The notes below the pieces were generated by a model. It was not told the DNA's origin. It saw only the letters and a program-made list of their open reading frames with translations, and did not search any database. From Kluyvera sp040932435 (lineage in GTDB: Bacteria > Pseudomonadota > Gammaproteobacteria > Enterobacterales > Enterobacteriaceae): a stretch of DNA of 64,000 nucleotides. Positions 1 through 7,492 of this stretch are shown here, piece after piece (the first letter of the stretch is position 1; every line of letters starts with the position of its first letter). The translations under genes were made by a program, and so were the position numbers. Location of the stretch: positions 124,001 to 188,000 of the forward strand of contig NZ_JBFQGA010000010.1 of the NCBI RefSeq assembly GCF_040932435.1, written 5' to 3'.

Positions 1-1309
1 GGGCCATGAAGTCACGGGTTCGGATGCCAATGTGTATCCCCCGATGAGCACGCTGCTTGAAAAGCAAGGTATTGATTTAATTCAAGGTTACGACGCAAGT
101 CAGCTTGACCCTCAGCCGGATCTGGTGATCATCGGCAACGCCATGACCCGCGGTAATCCGTGCGTTGAAGCGGTGCTGGAGAAAAACATTCCGTTCATGT
201 CTGGCCCGCAATGGCTGCATGATTTCGTGCTGCGCGATCGCTGGGTGCTGGCGGTAGCAGGAACGCACGGCAAAACCACGACGGCTGGAATGGCGGCGTG
301 GATCCTCGAAGAGTGCGGCTATAAGCCAGGCTTCGTCATTGGCGGCCTGCCGGGCAACTTTGATGTTTCAGCGCGTCTGGGCGACAGCCCGTTCTTCGTG
401 ATCGAAGCCGATGAATACGATTGTGCCTTCTTCGACAAGCGTTCTAAATTCGTGCACTACTGCCCGCGCACGCTGATCCTCAATAATCTTGAGTTCGATC
501 ACGCGGATATCTTCGACGATCTGAAAGCTATTCAGAAACAGTTCCATCACCTGGTGCGTATCGTACCGGGACAAGGCCGCATCATCCTGCCGGAGAACGA
601 CGCTAACCTGAAACAGGTTATGGCGATGGGCTGCTGGAGTGAGCAGGAGCTGGTGGGTGAGCAGGGCCACTGGCAGGCGAAGAAACTCAATACCGATGCC
701 TCCGAGTGGGAAGTGCTGCTGGATGGCGAGAAGGTCGGTGAAGTGAAGTGGAGCTTGGTTGGCGAACACAACATGCATAACGGACTGATGGCGATTGCCG
801 CCGCACGTCACGTTGGCGTTGCGCCAGCCGATGCGGCTAATGCGTTGGGCAGCTTTATCAACGCCCGCCGTCGTCTCGAACTGCGCGGTGAAGCCAACGG
901 CGTCTGCGTCTATGATGACTTCGCACACCACCCAACGGCAATCCTCGCGACGCTGCAGGCGCTGCGCGGCAAAGTGGGCGGCACGGCAAAAATCATTGCC
1001 GTATTGGAGCCACGTTCGAACACCATGAAAATGGGCGTCTGCAAAGACGACCTGGCGCCGTCTTTAGGCCGCGCGGATGAAGTGTTCCTGCTACAGCCAC
1101 AGCATATTCCATGGCAGGTTGCGGAAGTGGCGGAAGCATGTGTACAGCCTGCTCACTGGAGCGCGGACGTTGACGTACTGGCGGATATGGTGGTGAAAAA
1201 CGCCGAGCCGGGCGATCACATCCTCGTGATGAGCAACGGCGGCTTTGGTGGCATCCATCAGAAGCTGCTCGATGGTCTGGCTAAAAAAGCGGAACAACAG
1301 CAGGATTAA
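1..1309 (+). CDS. mpl: Murein tripeptide ligase Mpl, 5' end cut by window edge
   Basis: Mpl (UDP-MurNAc:L-Ala-gamma-D-Glu-meso-DAP ligase) joins recycled murein tripeptide to UDP-MurNAc in the cytosol during peptidoglycan recycling. The frame is open from base 2 (GHEVTGSDANVYPP), and by comparison with the E. coli protein about 25 N-terminal residues lie upstream of the window. The GTG at 32 is therefore an internal valine codon, not the start. The Mur-ligase ATP-binding loop AGTHGKTTTAG is present, followed by EADEYD and the NNLEFDHADIF segment typical of Mpl. The end is intact, stopping with TAA, and is followed by a strong terminator. Identification is secure from near full-length similarity to E. 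coli Mpl as I know it. Confidence 0.97.
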   Translation, partial: GHEVTGSDANVYPPMSTLLEKQGIDLIQGYDASQLDPQPDLVIIGNAMTRGNPCVEAVLEKNIPFMSGPQWLHDFVLRDRWVLAVAGTHGKTTTAGMAAWILEECGYKPGFVIGGLPGNFDVSARLGDSPFFVIEADEYDCAFFDKRSKFVHYCPRTLILNNLEFDHADIFDDLKAIQKQFHHLVRIVPGQGRIILPENDANLKQVMAMGCWSEQELVGEQGHWQAKKLNTDASEWEVLLDGEKVGEVKWSLVGEHNMHNGLMAIAAARHVGVAPADAANALGSFINARRRLELRGEANGVCVYDDFAHHPTAILATLQALRGKVGGTAKIIAVLEPRSNTMKMGVCKDDLAPSLGRADEVFLLQPQHIPWQVAEVAEACVQPAHWSADVDVLADMVVKNAEPGDHILVMSNGGFGGIHQKLLDGLAKKAEQQQD

Positions 1310-1333
1310 ATCTGACTGCTTGGGTTTCCTCTC

Positions 1334-1362
1334 AGCCAACCGGGAAACCGGTTGGCTTTTTT
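1334..1362 (+). terminator. Rho-independent terminator of mpl
   Basis: A perfect 10-bp stem AGCCAACCGG / CCGGTTGGCT with a GAAA tetraloop is followed by a run of T. It lies 25 bp after the mpl stop. Confidence 0.93.
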
Positions 1363-1389
1363 ATTTTCTGCTTTAAGTAAGGACCGGAC

Positions 1390-1920
1390 ATGGATTTGTT
1401 AACGTCGAAAAAACTGACGTCGACACAGACGCCGCTTTTTGTCTGTGTTGATGCACTGTATGCCCAGGCATTTCCTTGGCACGAACAGCGTGAGTTGCCC
1501 GCCAAACAACGCGCGTTAAGCGACCCGCATTACGCGCTGGAAGCGTGGTTTGACGGCGAGCAGTTTATTGGCATGAGCGGATGCTGGGCGTTTGACGGCT
1601 ACGTCTATATTGAACATCTGGCGGTCGACGGCAGCCTGCGCTCGCAGGGTTACGGCAAACGTCTACTGGGGCAAATCCTTGAGCGGGCGCCGCAAACGAT
1701 TCTGGAGATTGACCCGCTGACCAGCGACATCGCCCGCAAGCGTCTGCGCTTTTATGAAAGTATGGGATTTTTTGCCAACCCGTGGCCGCATACGCACCCG
1801 ACCTATCACACGGATATCGCCGATCACGAGCTCATCGTATTAAGCTACCCGCAGCCGATTGCTGAGGCGCAGTACCTGCGCTTTAACGACGATTTATGCC
1901 AGAAAGTGATGGAACAGTAG
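1390..1920 (+). CDS. GNAT-family N-acetyltransferase, substrate unknown
   Basis: A 176-residue protein with the GNAT acetyl-CoA-binding core: a beta-strand with IEHLAVDGSLRSQGYGKRLL (the R-x-x-G-x-G/A pyrophosphate loop) near residues 78-97, then a C-terminal FYESMGF motif near residue 120. GNAT enzymes move an acetyl group from acetyl-CoA to an amine; the substrate cannot be read from the sequence. It sits alone between the mpl terminator and a REP pair, with the ATG preceded by TAAGGACCGGAC, an acceptable ribosome site. E. coli K-12 has no equivalent gene at this position as far as I recall, so it is probably a lineage-specific insertion into the mpl-darP interval. Confidence 0.85.
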   Translation: MDLLTSKKLTSTQTPLFVCVDALYAQAFPWHEQRELPAKQRALSDPHYALEAWFDGEQFIGMSGCWAFDGYVYIEHLAVDGSLRSQGYGKRLLGQILERAPQTILEIDPLTSDIARKRLRFYESMGFFANPWPHTHPTYHTDIADHELIVLSYPQPIAEAQYLRFNDDLCQKVMEQ

Positions 1921-2000
1921 GCCGGATAAGGCGTTCACGCCGCCACCCGGCAATGCCTGCGTGCTGTTGTGCCTGATGGCGCTGCGCTTATCAGGCCTAC
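1921..2000. repeat. REP (repetitive extragenic palindrome) pair
   Basis: GCCGGATAAGGCG at the left and GCTTATCAGGCCTAC at the right are the classic enterobacterial REP units in opposite orientation. The pair lies immediately after the GNAT gene stop. Confidence 0.9.
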
Positions 2001-2031
2001 AATCTGACCCACCGGCGATTGTCGAACGGCT

Positions 2032-2062
2032 AAAAAAATACCCTCACAAGGAGGGCATTTTT
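2032..2062 (-). terminator. Terminator of darP
   Basis: Read on the minus strand, GCCCTC-CTTGT-GAGGGT forms a short GC stem followed by ATTTTTTT. It lies just past the darP stop. Confidence 0.88.
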
Positions 2063-2069
2063 CTGAGAC

Positions 2070-2621
2070 TTAATCCTGGTTTTCAGCCAGTTCGCGCAGA
2101 TATTGGAAAATCTGACGAGAGGATTTTGGCGGCTTATTCGCGGCCTTTTCCTTTTTGGCGTTACGCACGAGCGAACGTAACTGCTGACGATCGGCGTCTG
2201 GCCACAGATTCAGCACGTCTTCAACGGCGTCATCTTCACCTTCAATCATACGGTCACGCAGCTGTTCCAGTTTATGGAACAGAACAACCTGCTGGTTGTG
2301 GCGGTTTTTCAGCTTATCCAGCGCTTGGCGGAAAGGCTCTACGTCGCGCTGACGCAGCATTTTACCAATCAGCTGCAGCTGGCGGCGGCGACCTTCCATC
2401 TTAATACGCTGCGCCAGTTCAATGGCGGCGCGCAGGTCGGCGTCCAGCGGGATTTTGTCTAGGGCGTTTTTACCCAGAGAAACCAGTTCTGCCCCAAGCT
2501 TTTTCAGCTCTTCGGCATCACGTTTAATTTCGCTCTTGCTGACCCAGATAATTTCATCATCTTCGTCCTCGATATCATCACCGGGGACTTCGTCGAGCCA
2601 GTCTTCGGGCTGCTTTGTCAT
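2070..2621 (-). CDS. darP: Ribosome-associated protein DarP (YjgA), 50S assembly factor
   Basis: A 183-residue protein matching YjgA/DarP of E. coli. It begins with an acidic stretch (MTKQPEDWLDEVPGDDIEDEDDE is in the first 23 residues), followed by a largely helical, charged body containing MEGRRRQLQLIGKMLR. DarP associates with late 50S precursors and helps the peptidyl transferase centre mature. The start is the ATG at 2621, preceded by AAGGAGCC on the minus strand. It diverges from pmbA with about 100 bp between the two starts, as in E. coli, and has its own terminator. Confidence 0.95.
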   Translation of the reverse strand: MTKQPEDWLDEVPGDDIEDEDDEIIWVSKSEIKRDAEELKKLGAELVSLGKNALDKIPLDADLRAAIELAQRIKMEGRRRQLQLIGKMLRQRDVEPFRQALDKLKNRHNQQVVLFHKLEQLRDRMIEGEDDAVEDVLNLWPDADRQQLRSLVRNAKKEKAANKPPKSSRQIFQYLRELAENQD

Positions 2622-2727
2622 TTCAGGCTCCTTAAAAAAGAGGCTAATACTAACAGCTTGAACGCATACTGAGAAAGGGTTCTCTGTTAGACTTCATTTA
2701 ACTTTACCTCAGATTATGGCTTAGACG

Positions 2728-4068
2728 ATGAAAGTGATCACACAAGTTGCGGAACAACGTATTGCGCTGGAAAAAGCAGTCTCAATGGCGCTAGAGCTGG
2801 CGGCCAGTCAATCAGATGGTGCAGAAGTCGCGGTCAGCAAGACCACCGGCATCGGCGTCAGCACCCGCTACGGTGAAGTCGAAAACGTCGAATTTAATAG
2901 CGATGGCGCGCTGGGGATCACCGTTTATCACCAGAATCGCAAAGGCAGCGCCTCGTCCACCGATTTAAGCCCGGACGCCATTGCGCGCACCGTACAGGCG
3001 GCGCTGGATATCGCGCGCTACACCTCGCCGGACCCGTGTGCGGGCGTGGCAGACAAAGATCTGCTGGCCTTCGACGCCCCGGATCTTGACCTGTTCCACC
3101 CGGCGGAAGTCTCTCCGGATGAAGCTATCGAAATGGCCGCTCGCGCTGAACAGGCGTCGTTAAAGGCCGATAAACGCATTACCAATACCGAAGGCGGCAG
3201 CTTCAACAGCCACTACGGTATCAAGGTCTTCGGCAACAGCCACGGCATGCTGCAAAGCTACTGTTCAACGCGCCACTCCCTGTCGAGCTGCGTGATTGCG
3301 GAAGTGAATGGCGATATGGAACGCGACTATGCGTACACCATTGGCCGGCGCTTAAGTGATTTGCAGTCGCCGGAATGGGTCGGTGAAGAGTGCGCGCGCC
3401 GTACCCTAGCACGTCTTGAACCTCGCAAGCTTTCCACCATGCAGGCACCGGTTATCTTCGCCAATGAAGTGGCGACGGGGCTGTTTGGCCACCTGGTCGG
3501 TGCGATTGCCGGTGGTTCGGTGTACCGCAAATCGACCTTCCTGTTGGACTCGCTGGGCGAGCAAATTCTGCCGGAATGGCTGACCATTGAAGAACATCCG
3601 CACCTGCTAAAAGGGCTGGCGTCTACGCCGTTCGACGGCGAGGGCGTGCGCACAGAACGTCGCGACATTATTAAAGATGGCGTGCTGACCCAGTGGCTGT
3701 TGACCAACTACTCTGCGCGTAAGCTGGGGCTGAAAAGCACCGGTCATGCAGGCGGCATTCACAACTGGCGTATCAATGGCCGCGGGCTGAGTTTTGAAAA
3801 GTTGCTTAAAGAGATGGGCACCGGTCTTGTCGTGACCGAACTGATGGGGCAGGGTGTGAGCGGTATCACCGGCGATTATTCGCGCGGCGCATCCGGCTTC
3901 TGGGTTGAGAACGGCGAAATTCAGTATCCGGTGAGTGAAATCACCATCGCGGGCAACCTGAAAGACATGTGGCGCAATATTGTCACCATCGCCGACGATA
4001 TTGAAACGCGCAGTAATATCCAATGTGGTTCTGTACTGCTTCCGGAGATGAAGATCGCCGGACAGTAA
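2728..4068 (+). CDS. pmbA: Metalloprotease subunit TldE (PmbA)
   Basis: A 446-residue protein matching PmbA/TldE. With TldD it forms a cytosolic heterodimeric metalloprotease that processes microcin B17 precursor and degrades CcdA antitoxin. TldE is the partner lacking the zinc-binding HExxxH of TldD, and none is seen here. The conserved segments STRYGEVENVEFNSDG near the N-terminus and GHAGGIHNWRI near residue 345 are intact. The ATG at 2728 is close to the E. coli start (E. coli has about four extra residues). Transcription is divergent from darP. Confidence 0.96.
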   Translation: MKVITQVAEQRIALEKAVSMALELAASQSDGAEVAVSKTTGIGVSTRYGEVENVEFNSDGALGITVYHQNRKGSASSTDLSPDAIARTVQAALDIARYTSPDPCAGVADKDLLAFDAPDLDLFHPAEVSPDEAIEMAARAEQASLKADKRITNTEGGSFNSHYGIKVFGNSHGMLQSYCSTRHSLSSCVIAEVNGDMERDYAYTIGRRLSDLQSPEWVGEECARRTLARLEPRKLSTMQAPVIFANEVATGLFGHLVGAIAGGSVYRKSTFLLDSLGEQILPEWLTIEEHPHLLKGLASTPFDGEGVRTERRDIIKDGVLTQWLLTNYSARKLGLKSTGHAGGIHNWRINGRGLSFEKLLKEMGTGLVVTELMGQGVSGITGDYSRGASGFWVENGEIQYPVSEITIAGNLKDMWRNIVTIADDIETRSNIQCGSVLLPEMKIAGQ

Positions 4069-4085
4069 TCACGTTCATACCTGTC

Positions 4086-4194
4086 ATAATTCAAGCTGCA
4101 GATGCGTTGGCTGCGCTCGTTCACCCCAGTCACGTACTTATTGTACGCTCCTGGGGATTCGCTCACTTGCCGCCTTCCTGCAACTCGAATTATT
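4086..4194. repeat. ERIC element (enterobacterial repetitive intergenic consensus)
   Basis: The arms ATAATTCAAGCTGCAG and CTGCAACTCGAATTAT are imperfect inverted repeats. The core carries TCACCCCAGTCACGTACTTA and GCTCCTGGGGATTCGC, which match the sequences used in standard ERIC typing. It fills most of the pmbA-cybC gap. Confidence 0.88.
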
Positions 4195-4256
4195 TTGGGT
4201 AAGGGGGCGCATCCTGCTGCGCCCGTTTTGCTTAAATAATAAGAAGGAAGTGAGCA

Positions 4257-4643
4257 ATGCGTAAAAAGCTGTTAGCGATGTTGGCGGTCTCCGCTTTGGC
4301 CCTTGGTTCGGCATCGGCGTTTGCCGATCTCGGCGAAGATATGGATACGCTGGCGGAAAATCTGCAGGTGGTGCAGAAAACCTCCGACGTGGGCGAGCTG
4401 AAAGGTGCGCTGACGAAGATGCGTGCCGCCGCTGTTGACGCGCAAAAAGAGACCCCGCCGAAGCTGGAAGGCAAAGCGGCGGATAGCGCGGAGATGAAAG
4501 ATTTCCGCCACGGCTTCGATATCCTGATTGGCCAGATTGATGGCGCCATGAAGCTGGCCAATGAAGGTAAGCTGAAAGAAGCCCAGGCCGCTGCAGAAGA
4601 CTTCAAAACGACCCGCAATACCTACCACAAGAAGTATCGCTAA
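4257..4643 (+). CDS. cybC: Soluble periplasmic cytochrome b562
   Basis: A 128-residue precursor. A Sec signal peptide (MRKKLLAMLAVSALALGSASAFA, about 23 residues) is followed by a mature four-helix bundle beginning ADLGEDM. The axial haem b ligands of the family are visible: the Met of DLGEDM (mature residue 7) and the His of RNTYHKKYR near the C-terminus. It is a small periplasmic electron carrier with no firmly assigned partner. The ATG follows AAGAAGGAAG. The gene is a complete reading frame, whereas E. coli K-12 is annotated with a defective copy. Confidence 0.96.
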   Translation: MRKKLLAMLAVSALALGSASAFADLGEDMDTLAENLQVVQKTSDVGELKGALTKMRAAAVDAQKETPPKLEGKAADSAEMKDFRHGFDILIGQIDGAMKLANEGKLKEAQAAAEDFKTTRNTYHKKYR

Positions 4644-4652
4644 GCGTTTATC

Positions 4653-4684
4653 CGGGAAACATCGGCCGATGTTTCCCGCTTTTC
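4653..4684 (+). terminator. Terminator of cybC
   Basis: A 26-bp perfect palindrome with 13-bp arms beginning CGGGAAACATCGG is followed by CTTTTC, ten bases after the cybC stop. Confidence 0.9.
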
Positions 4685-4811
4685 TCCCGCAAAACTCCGT
4701 CAACATCACACTTTTCCCTTTGTTTTGCCATGCCCTTTTCCTATTACCTTCACCTGCATTTGAGACATCCATCACGCGAATATATCGATATCGTTAGATT
4801 CGTGATGAATA

Positions 4812-4827
4812 TGTGAATCAGATCACC
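4812..4827 (+). promoter_or_regulatory. Probable CRP-cAMP site upstream of the sugar-acid operon
   Basis: TGTGAATCAGATCACC fits the CRP consensus TGTGA-N6-TCACA with one mismatch at the last base. It lies 145 bp before the first gene, inside the 328-bp gap between cybC and the operon. This suggests catabolite control. Confidence 0.6.
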
Positions 4828-4840
4828 CATGCCGTTAGCC

Positions 4841-4860
4841 TTTCCACTTCGAAGTGGAAA
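4841..4860. promoter_or_regulatory. Perfect 20-bp palindrome, candidate operator
   Basis: TTTCCACTTCGAAGTGGAAA is a perfect inverted repeat with no spacer, 14 bp after the CRP-like site and 111 bp before the first operon gene. It has no following T-run, so it is not a terminator. The likely reader is the PRD-type regulator encoded at the operon end. Confidence 0.55.
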
Positions 4861-4971
4861 ACAACTCGCTACAAACTCCACGGCCCCGGCGTTAGTTTTA
4901 TCCCCAGAGACATTAGCGGGGTAATACGAGTGAATAACGGAGCGGTAACACACGACGCAGGGGAGCAGGCA

Positions 4972-5268
4972 ATGCAGACCGAACAGCTGGCAGACAAGAT
5001 GCTGCAGCAGGTGTTCGCGCTGTTAAGCCGCCGCCACATCACCCCCAACGACGTGCAGGAGCAAATGCTGACGTCCCACGTACGGGCAATGGCCCACCGG
5101 TCAATCAGCGGTGAACCGCTGCCGGAAGTGGACGCCAGCCTGTTTGAAGAGATTTCAGAAGACTCAATGAATCTGGCTCGCGACGTGGTCGCGGAATTCG
5201 GCAATCTGCCAAAAGAAGAGGCGTGGCTGCTGTCCGTCCACTTCGAAGTCGCAAAAGAAAACCTGTAA
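4972..5268 (+). CDS. Stand-alone PRD-domain protein (EF_0829/AHA_3910 family)
   Basis: A 98-residue protein that is essentially one PTS regulation domain (PRD), a helical fold whose histidines are normally phosphorylated by PTS proteins. Candidate His residues are present in SRRHITPN, TSHVRAMAHR and LSVHFEV. It lacks any DNA- or RNA-binding domain, so it may act by sequestering or modulating the large regulator at the operon end. The frame is open further upstream, but the ATG at 4972 has a good ribosome site (GGGGAG, 7 bp) and fits the family's short length. It is the first gene of the operon, 10 bp before the SFCGS gene. Confidence 0.8.
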   Translation: MQTEQLADKMLQQVFALLSRRHITPNDVQEQMLTSHVRAMAHRSISGEPLPEVDASLFEEISEDSMNLARDVVAEFGNLPKEEAWLLSVHFEVAKENL

Positions 5269-5278
5269 GGAGCAACAC

Positions 5279-5641
5279 ATGGAACAGATCACTTTAGTTA
5301 TTGGCGACCGCCTGGGTAAAGGACAAAAAGTTGCCGCTGGCGCGGAAAAAGCCGGTGCTCGTGCAGTCGTTGTACCGGGCGTTGCCGCAGATATGAAGCT
5401 GGGCGACGTGATGAAAGCAGAAAACGCGACCTTCGGTATCTCTTTCTGCGGTAGCGGCGGCGCTGGCGCTATCACTGCGCAAACCAAACATGGCTACAAA
5501 GCGAAATACGGTATGCGTTCAGTCGAAGAGGGTGTGACCGCCATCAATGAAGGCTACAACGTGCTGGGCTTCGGCTTTATGGATAAAGAAGAGCTGGGCG
5601 AACGCCTGGTAGAAGCCTGGAAGAAGAAGTACGGCGCGTGA
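5279..5641 (+). CDS. Glycine-rich SFCGS-family protein, putative transporter component
   Basis: A 120-residue cytosolic protein with the family hallmark GISFCGSGGAGAITAQT, the single cysteine being C57. The family (EF_0830-like) has no proven function but is always found with DUF4310, DUF4311 and DUF4312 proteins. The cysteine in a glycine-rich loop after a Rossmann-like beginning recalls the phosphorylated cysteine of PTS EIIB domains; that comparison is my inference. The ATG follows AAGGAGCAACAC, and the stop overlaps the beginning of the next gene. Confidence 0.85.
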   Translation: MEQITLVIGDRLGKGQKVAAGAEKAGARAVVVPGVAADMKLGDVMKAENATFGISFCGSGGAGAITAQTKHGYKAKYGMRSVEEGVTAINEGYNVLGFGFMDKEELGERLVEAWKKKYGA

Positions 5642-5643
5642 AC

Positions 5644-5943
5644 ATGAAAGAGCAATTCACCACCACGGTGAGGGTAACGGGCAAAGGCGAAAGCAAAACA
5701 CGCGCATTCGCCGATGCTCTGAACCATGTGCAGGCAGCGGTGATGAAAACATCATCGCGCATCCTACTGCGTATTGAGCCACAGGACGTGGCGGTTATTC
5801 ATGCGCGTGAAGCGGTACGAAAAGAGGCATTCCTGTTTATCTTTTTACGCCGTGAACGACGCACGTACAGCGTGGAGCTGGATGTGACCGTCAACGTGAC
5901 CGCTATCGATATCGATAAAGTGGACTTCGTCACGCAAACCTGA
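5644..5943 (+). CDS. DUF4312-family protein, putative transporter component
   Basis: About 99 residues, soluble, alpha/beta, with the pattern RVTGKGESKTRAFADALNHVQ and a C-terminal beta-rich segment (YSVELDVTVNVTAIDIDK). It matches the EF_0831/DUF4312 family of unknown function. The start could also be the GTG at 5638 that overlaps the previous stop; I prefer the ATG at 5644. Two histidines (in ALNHVQ and AVIHAR) are candidates for phosphotransfer if the cassette is PTS-like. It sits between the SFCGS and DUF4311 genes with short spacers, so it is co-expressed. Confidence 0.8.
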   Translation: MKEQFTTTVRVTGKGESKTRAFADALNHVQAAVMKTSSRILLRIEPQDVAVIHAREAVRKEAFLFIFLRRERRTYSVELDVTVNVTAIDIDKVDFVTQT

Positions 5944-5964
5944 TTTTTACTAAAGGGTCAGAAT

Positions 5965-6741
5965 ATGTTCCTGATAATTTTAATAAAATCGCTCATCATC
6001 GGCGGCCTAGTTGGCGTCGGCGTGGGCGCCGGAGCGGCACGTATGTTCCATGCGCCCACCACCCAAGGGATGGGGGCGTTTCGTACGTTGGGCGAGCTGA
6101 ACTCCTGTGAGGGCGATCCGGCTTCCCACTTCTCCTTTGGCCTTGGCTTCTTCTTTAACGCCTGGGCTTCTTCCGTTGCAGCAGGGGCTTTCACCCAAGA
6201 CGTTGACCACCGCATTATCCCTAACTGGGGCGCGGCTGCACTGATGATGAAAAACCGCAACGTGGGCGAGACGCTGCACGATCCGCGCAAGATGGCGATT
6301 GCCTGCGGCATCATCGGCATGATCGTCGTCGCCTTCCTTAACCTCACCGCCTCTTCCGTGCCACAGGCACTGCAGGTCACCGCGGTGAAGGTACTGGTTC
6401 CGGCAGCAAACCTGCTGGTAAATACCGTGATGCCGGTGATCTTCTGGCTGGCGGCTATCGACGCCGGTAAGAAATCAGGCTTCTGGGCCACCATTTTCGG
6501 CGGCGCTGCGCAGCTGATTATGGGTAACGCCGTACCGGGCCTGGTGCTGGGTATTCTGATTGGTAAGGGTGTGGAAGAGAGCGGCTGGCATCGTGTCACC
6601 AAAGTGATGATGGGCGCGATCATTGCGCTGTTCGTCCTGAGCGCCTTCTTCCGTGGTTTCGACATGAAGATGATCGAATCCTTCCACATGACCGTGCCGA
6701 ACTGGCTGGATCTGATCCACAACTCAATCAGCGGCAAATAA
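5965..6741 (+). CDS. DUF4311 membrane protein, putative transporter subunit
   Basis: A 258-residue, strongly hydrophobic protein with about six to seven predicted membrane segments, beginning MFLIILIKSLIIGGLVGVGVGAGAA. The loop MFHAPTTQGMGAFRTLGELNSCEGDP near residues 30-55 is characteristic of the EF_0832/DUF4311 family. Its obligate neighbour is the DUF4310 membrane protein 12 bp downstream, so the two probably form one permease in the inner membrane. The transported substrate is not known. By context it should be a sugar-acid or amino-sugar-acid derivative feeding the downstream enzymes. Confidence 0.85.
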   Translation: MFLIILIKSLIIGGLVGVGVGAGAARMFHAPTTQGMGAFRTLGELNSCEGDPASHFSFGLGFFFNAWASSVAAGAFTQDVDHRIIPNWGAAALMMKNRNVGETLHDPRKMAIACGIIGMIVVAFLNLTASSVPQALQVTAVKVLVPAANLLVNTVMPVIFWLAAIDAGKKSGFWATIFGGAAQLIMGNAVPGLVLGILIGKGVEESGWHRVTKVMMGAIIALFVLSAFFRGFDMKMIESFHMTVPNWLDLIHNSISGK

Positions 6742-6753
6742 CGGGAGCCTGAC

Positions 6754-7398
6754 ATGGAACAGAATAAAGGTTTTTGGTATGCCGACTGGTCGTTCCCGAT
6801 CTTCGTTGGCCTGCTCTCTTCCGGCGTGTTTGCCGGGACACACATGTACTACCTCTACGGTATCGGCGCGTTTAACGAAGTCGCCTTCGTGGCGATGCTA
6901 AAAGCGGGGATTGATACCGGTGCCTACGGCGCGGTGGCGGCGTTTGGCGCGAGCTTCTTGTTCGCCCGTATCATCGAAGGTTCGCTAGTGGGGATTTTGG
7001 ACATCGGCGGCGCGATTCAGACCGGTGTGGGCTTAGGCGTTCCGGCGCTGCTGCTGGGTGCCGGCATTATGTTCCCGGTGACCAACTTTATCGCCTCCCT
7101 GATTACCGGACTGGTGATTGGTCTGGCAATTGGCTACATCATCATCTTGGCGCGTAAGTTCACCATCAACCAGAGCGATTCGACCTACGGGGCCGACGTG
7201 ATGATGGGCGCGGGTAACGCCTCCGGCCGCTTCCTCGGTCCGTTGATTATCTTAAGTGCGATGACTGCATCGATTCCAATCGGTGTCGGTTCACTGGTTG
7301 GCGCTTTGATCTTCTATGTCTGGCAAAAGCCAATTACCGGTGGCGCTATTCTGGGCGCCATGCTGCTGGGCTCTATCTTCCCGGTAGCGATTAGCTGA
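6754..7398 (+). CDS. DUF4310 membrane protein, putative transporter subunit
   Basis: A 214-residue polytopic membrane protein (EF_0833/DUF4310 family) with about six hydrophobic segments and glycine-rich helices such as GSLVGILDIGGAIQTGVGLGVPALLLGAG. The ATG follows GGGAGCCTGAC and lies 12 bp after the DUF4311 stop. It is presumed to form the membrane part of an uncharacterised transport system with DUF4311. A REP pair separates it from the catabolic genes, which may set different mRNA stability for the transporter and enzyme parts of the operon. Confidence 0.85.
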   Translation: MEQNKGFWYADWSFPIFVGLLSSGVFAGTHMYYLYGIGAFNEVAFVAMLKAGIDTGAYGAVAAFGASFLFARIIEGSLVGILDIGGAIQTGVGLGVPALLLGAGIMFPVTNFIASLITGLVIGLAIGYIIILARKFTINQSDSTYGADVMMGAGNASGRFLGPLIILSAMTASIPIGVGSLVGALIFYVWQKPITGGAILGAMLLGSIFPVAIS

Positions 7399-7410
7399 TA
7401 GCGTTTTGTT

Positions 7411-7461
7411 GTAGGCCGGATAAGGCAACGCGCCTGATGGCGCTGTGCTTATCAGGCCTAC
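7411..7461. repeat. REP pair inside the operon
   Basis: GTAGGCCGGATAAGGC and GCTTATCAGGCCTAC flank a short centre. It is an intercistronic REP pair between the transporter genes and the amidohydrolase. Confidence 0.88.
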
Positions 7462-7492
7462 ACGATTGCCCCCATTCCAACAGGAGAGAGAT

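Noticed and set aside
32..34. GTG at 32 as the mpl start
   Set aside because: The frame is open upstream and codes for GHEVTGSDAN, the known Mpl N-terminal region; the gene is cut by the window edge.
5958..6845. A 295-codon minus-strand frame over the DUF4311 gene
   Set aside because: It is antisense to a recognised membrane protein gene and has low-complexity composition typical of a shadow frame.
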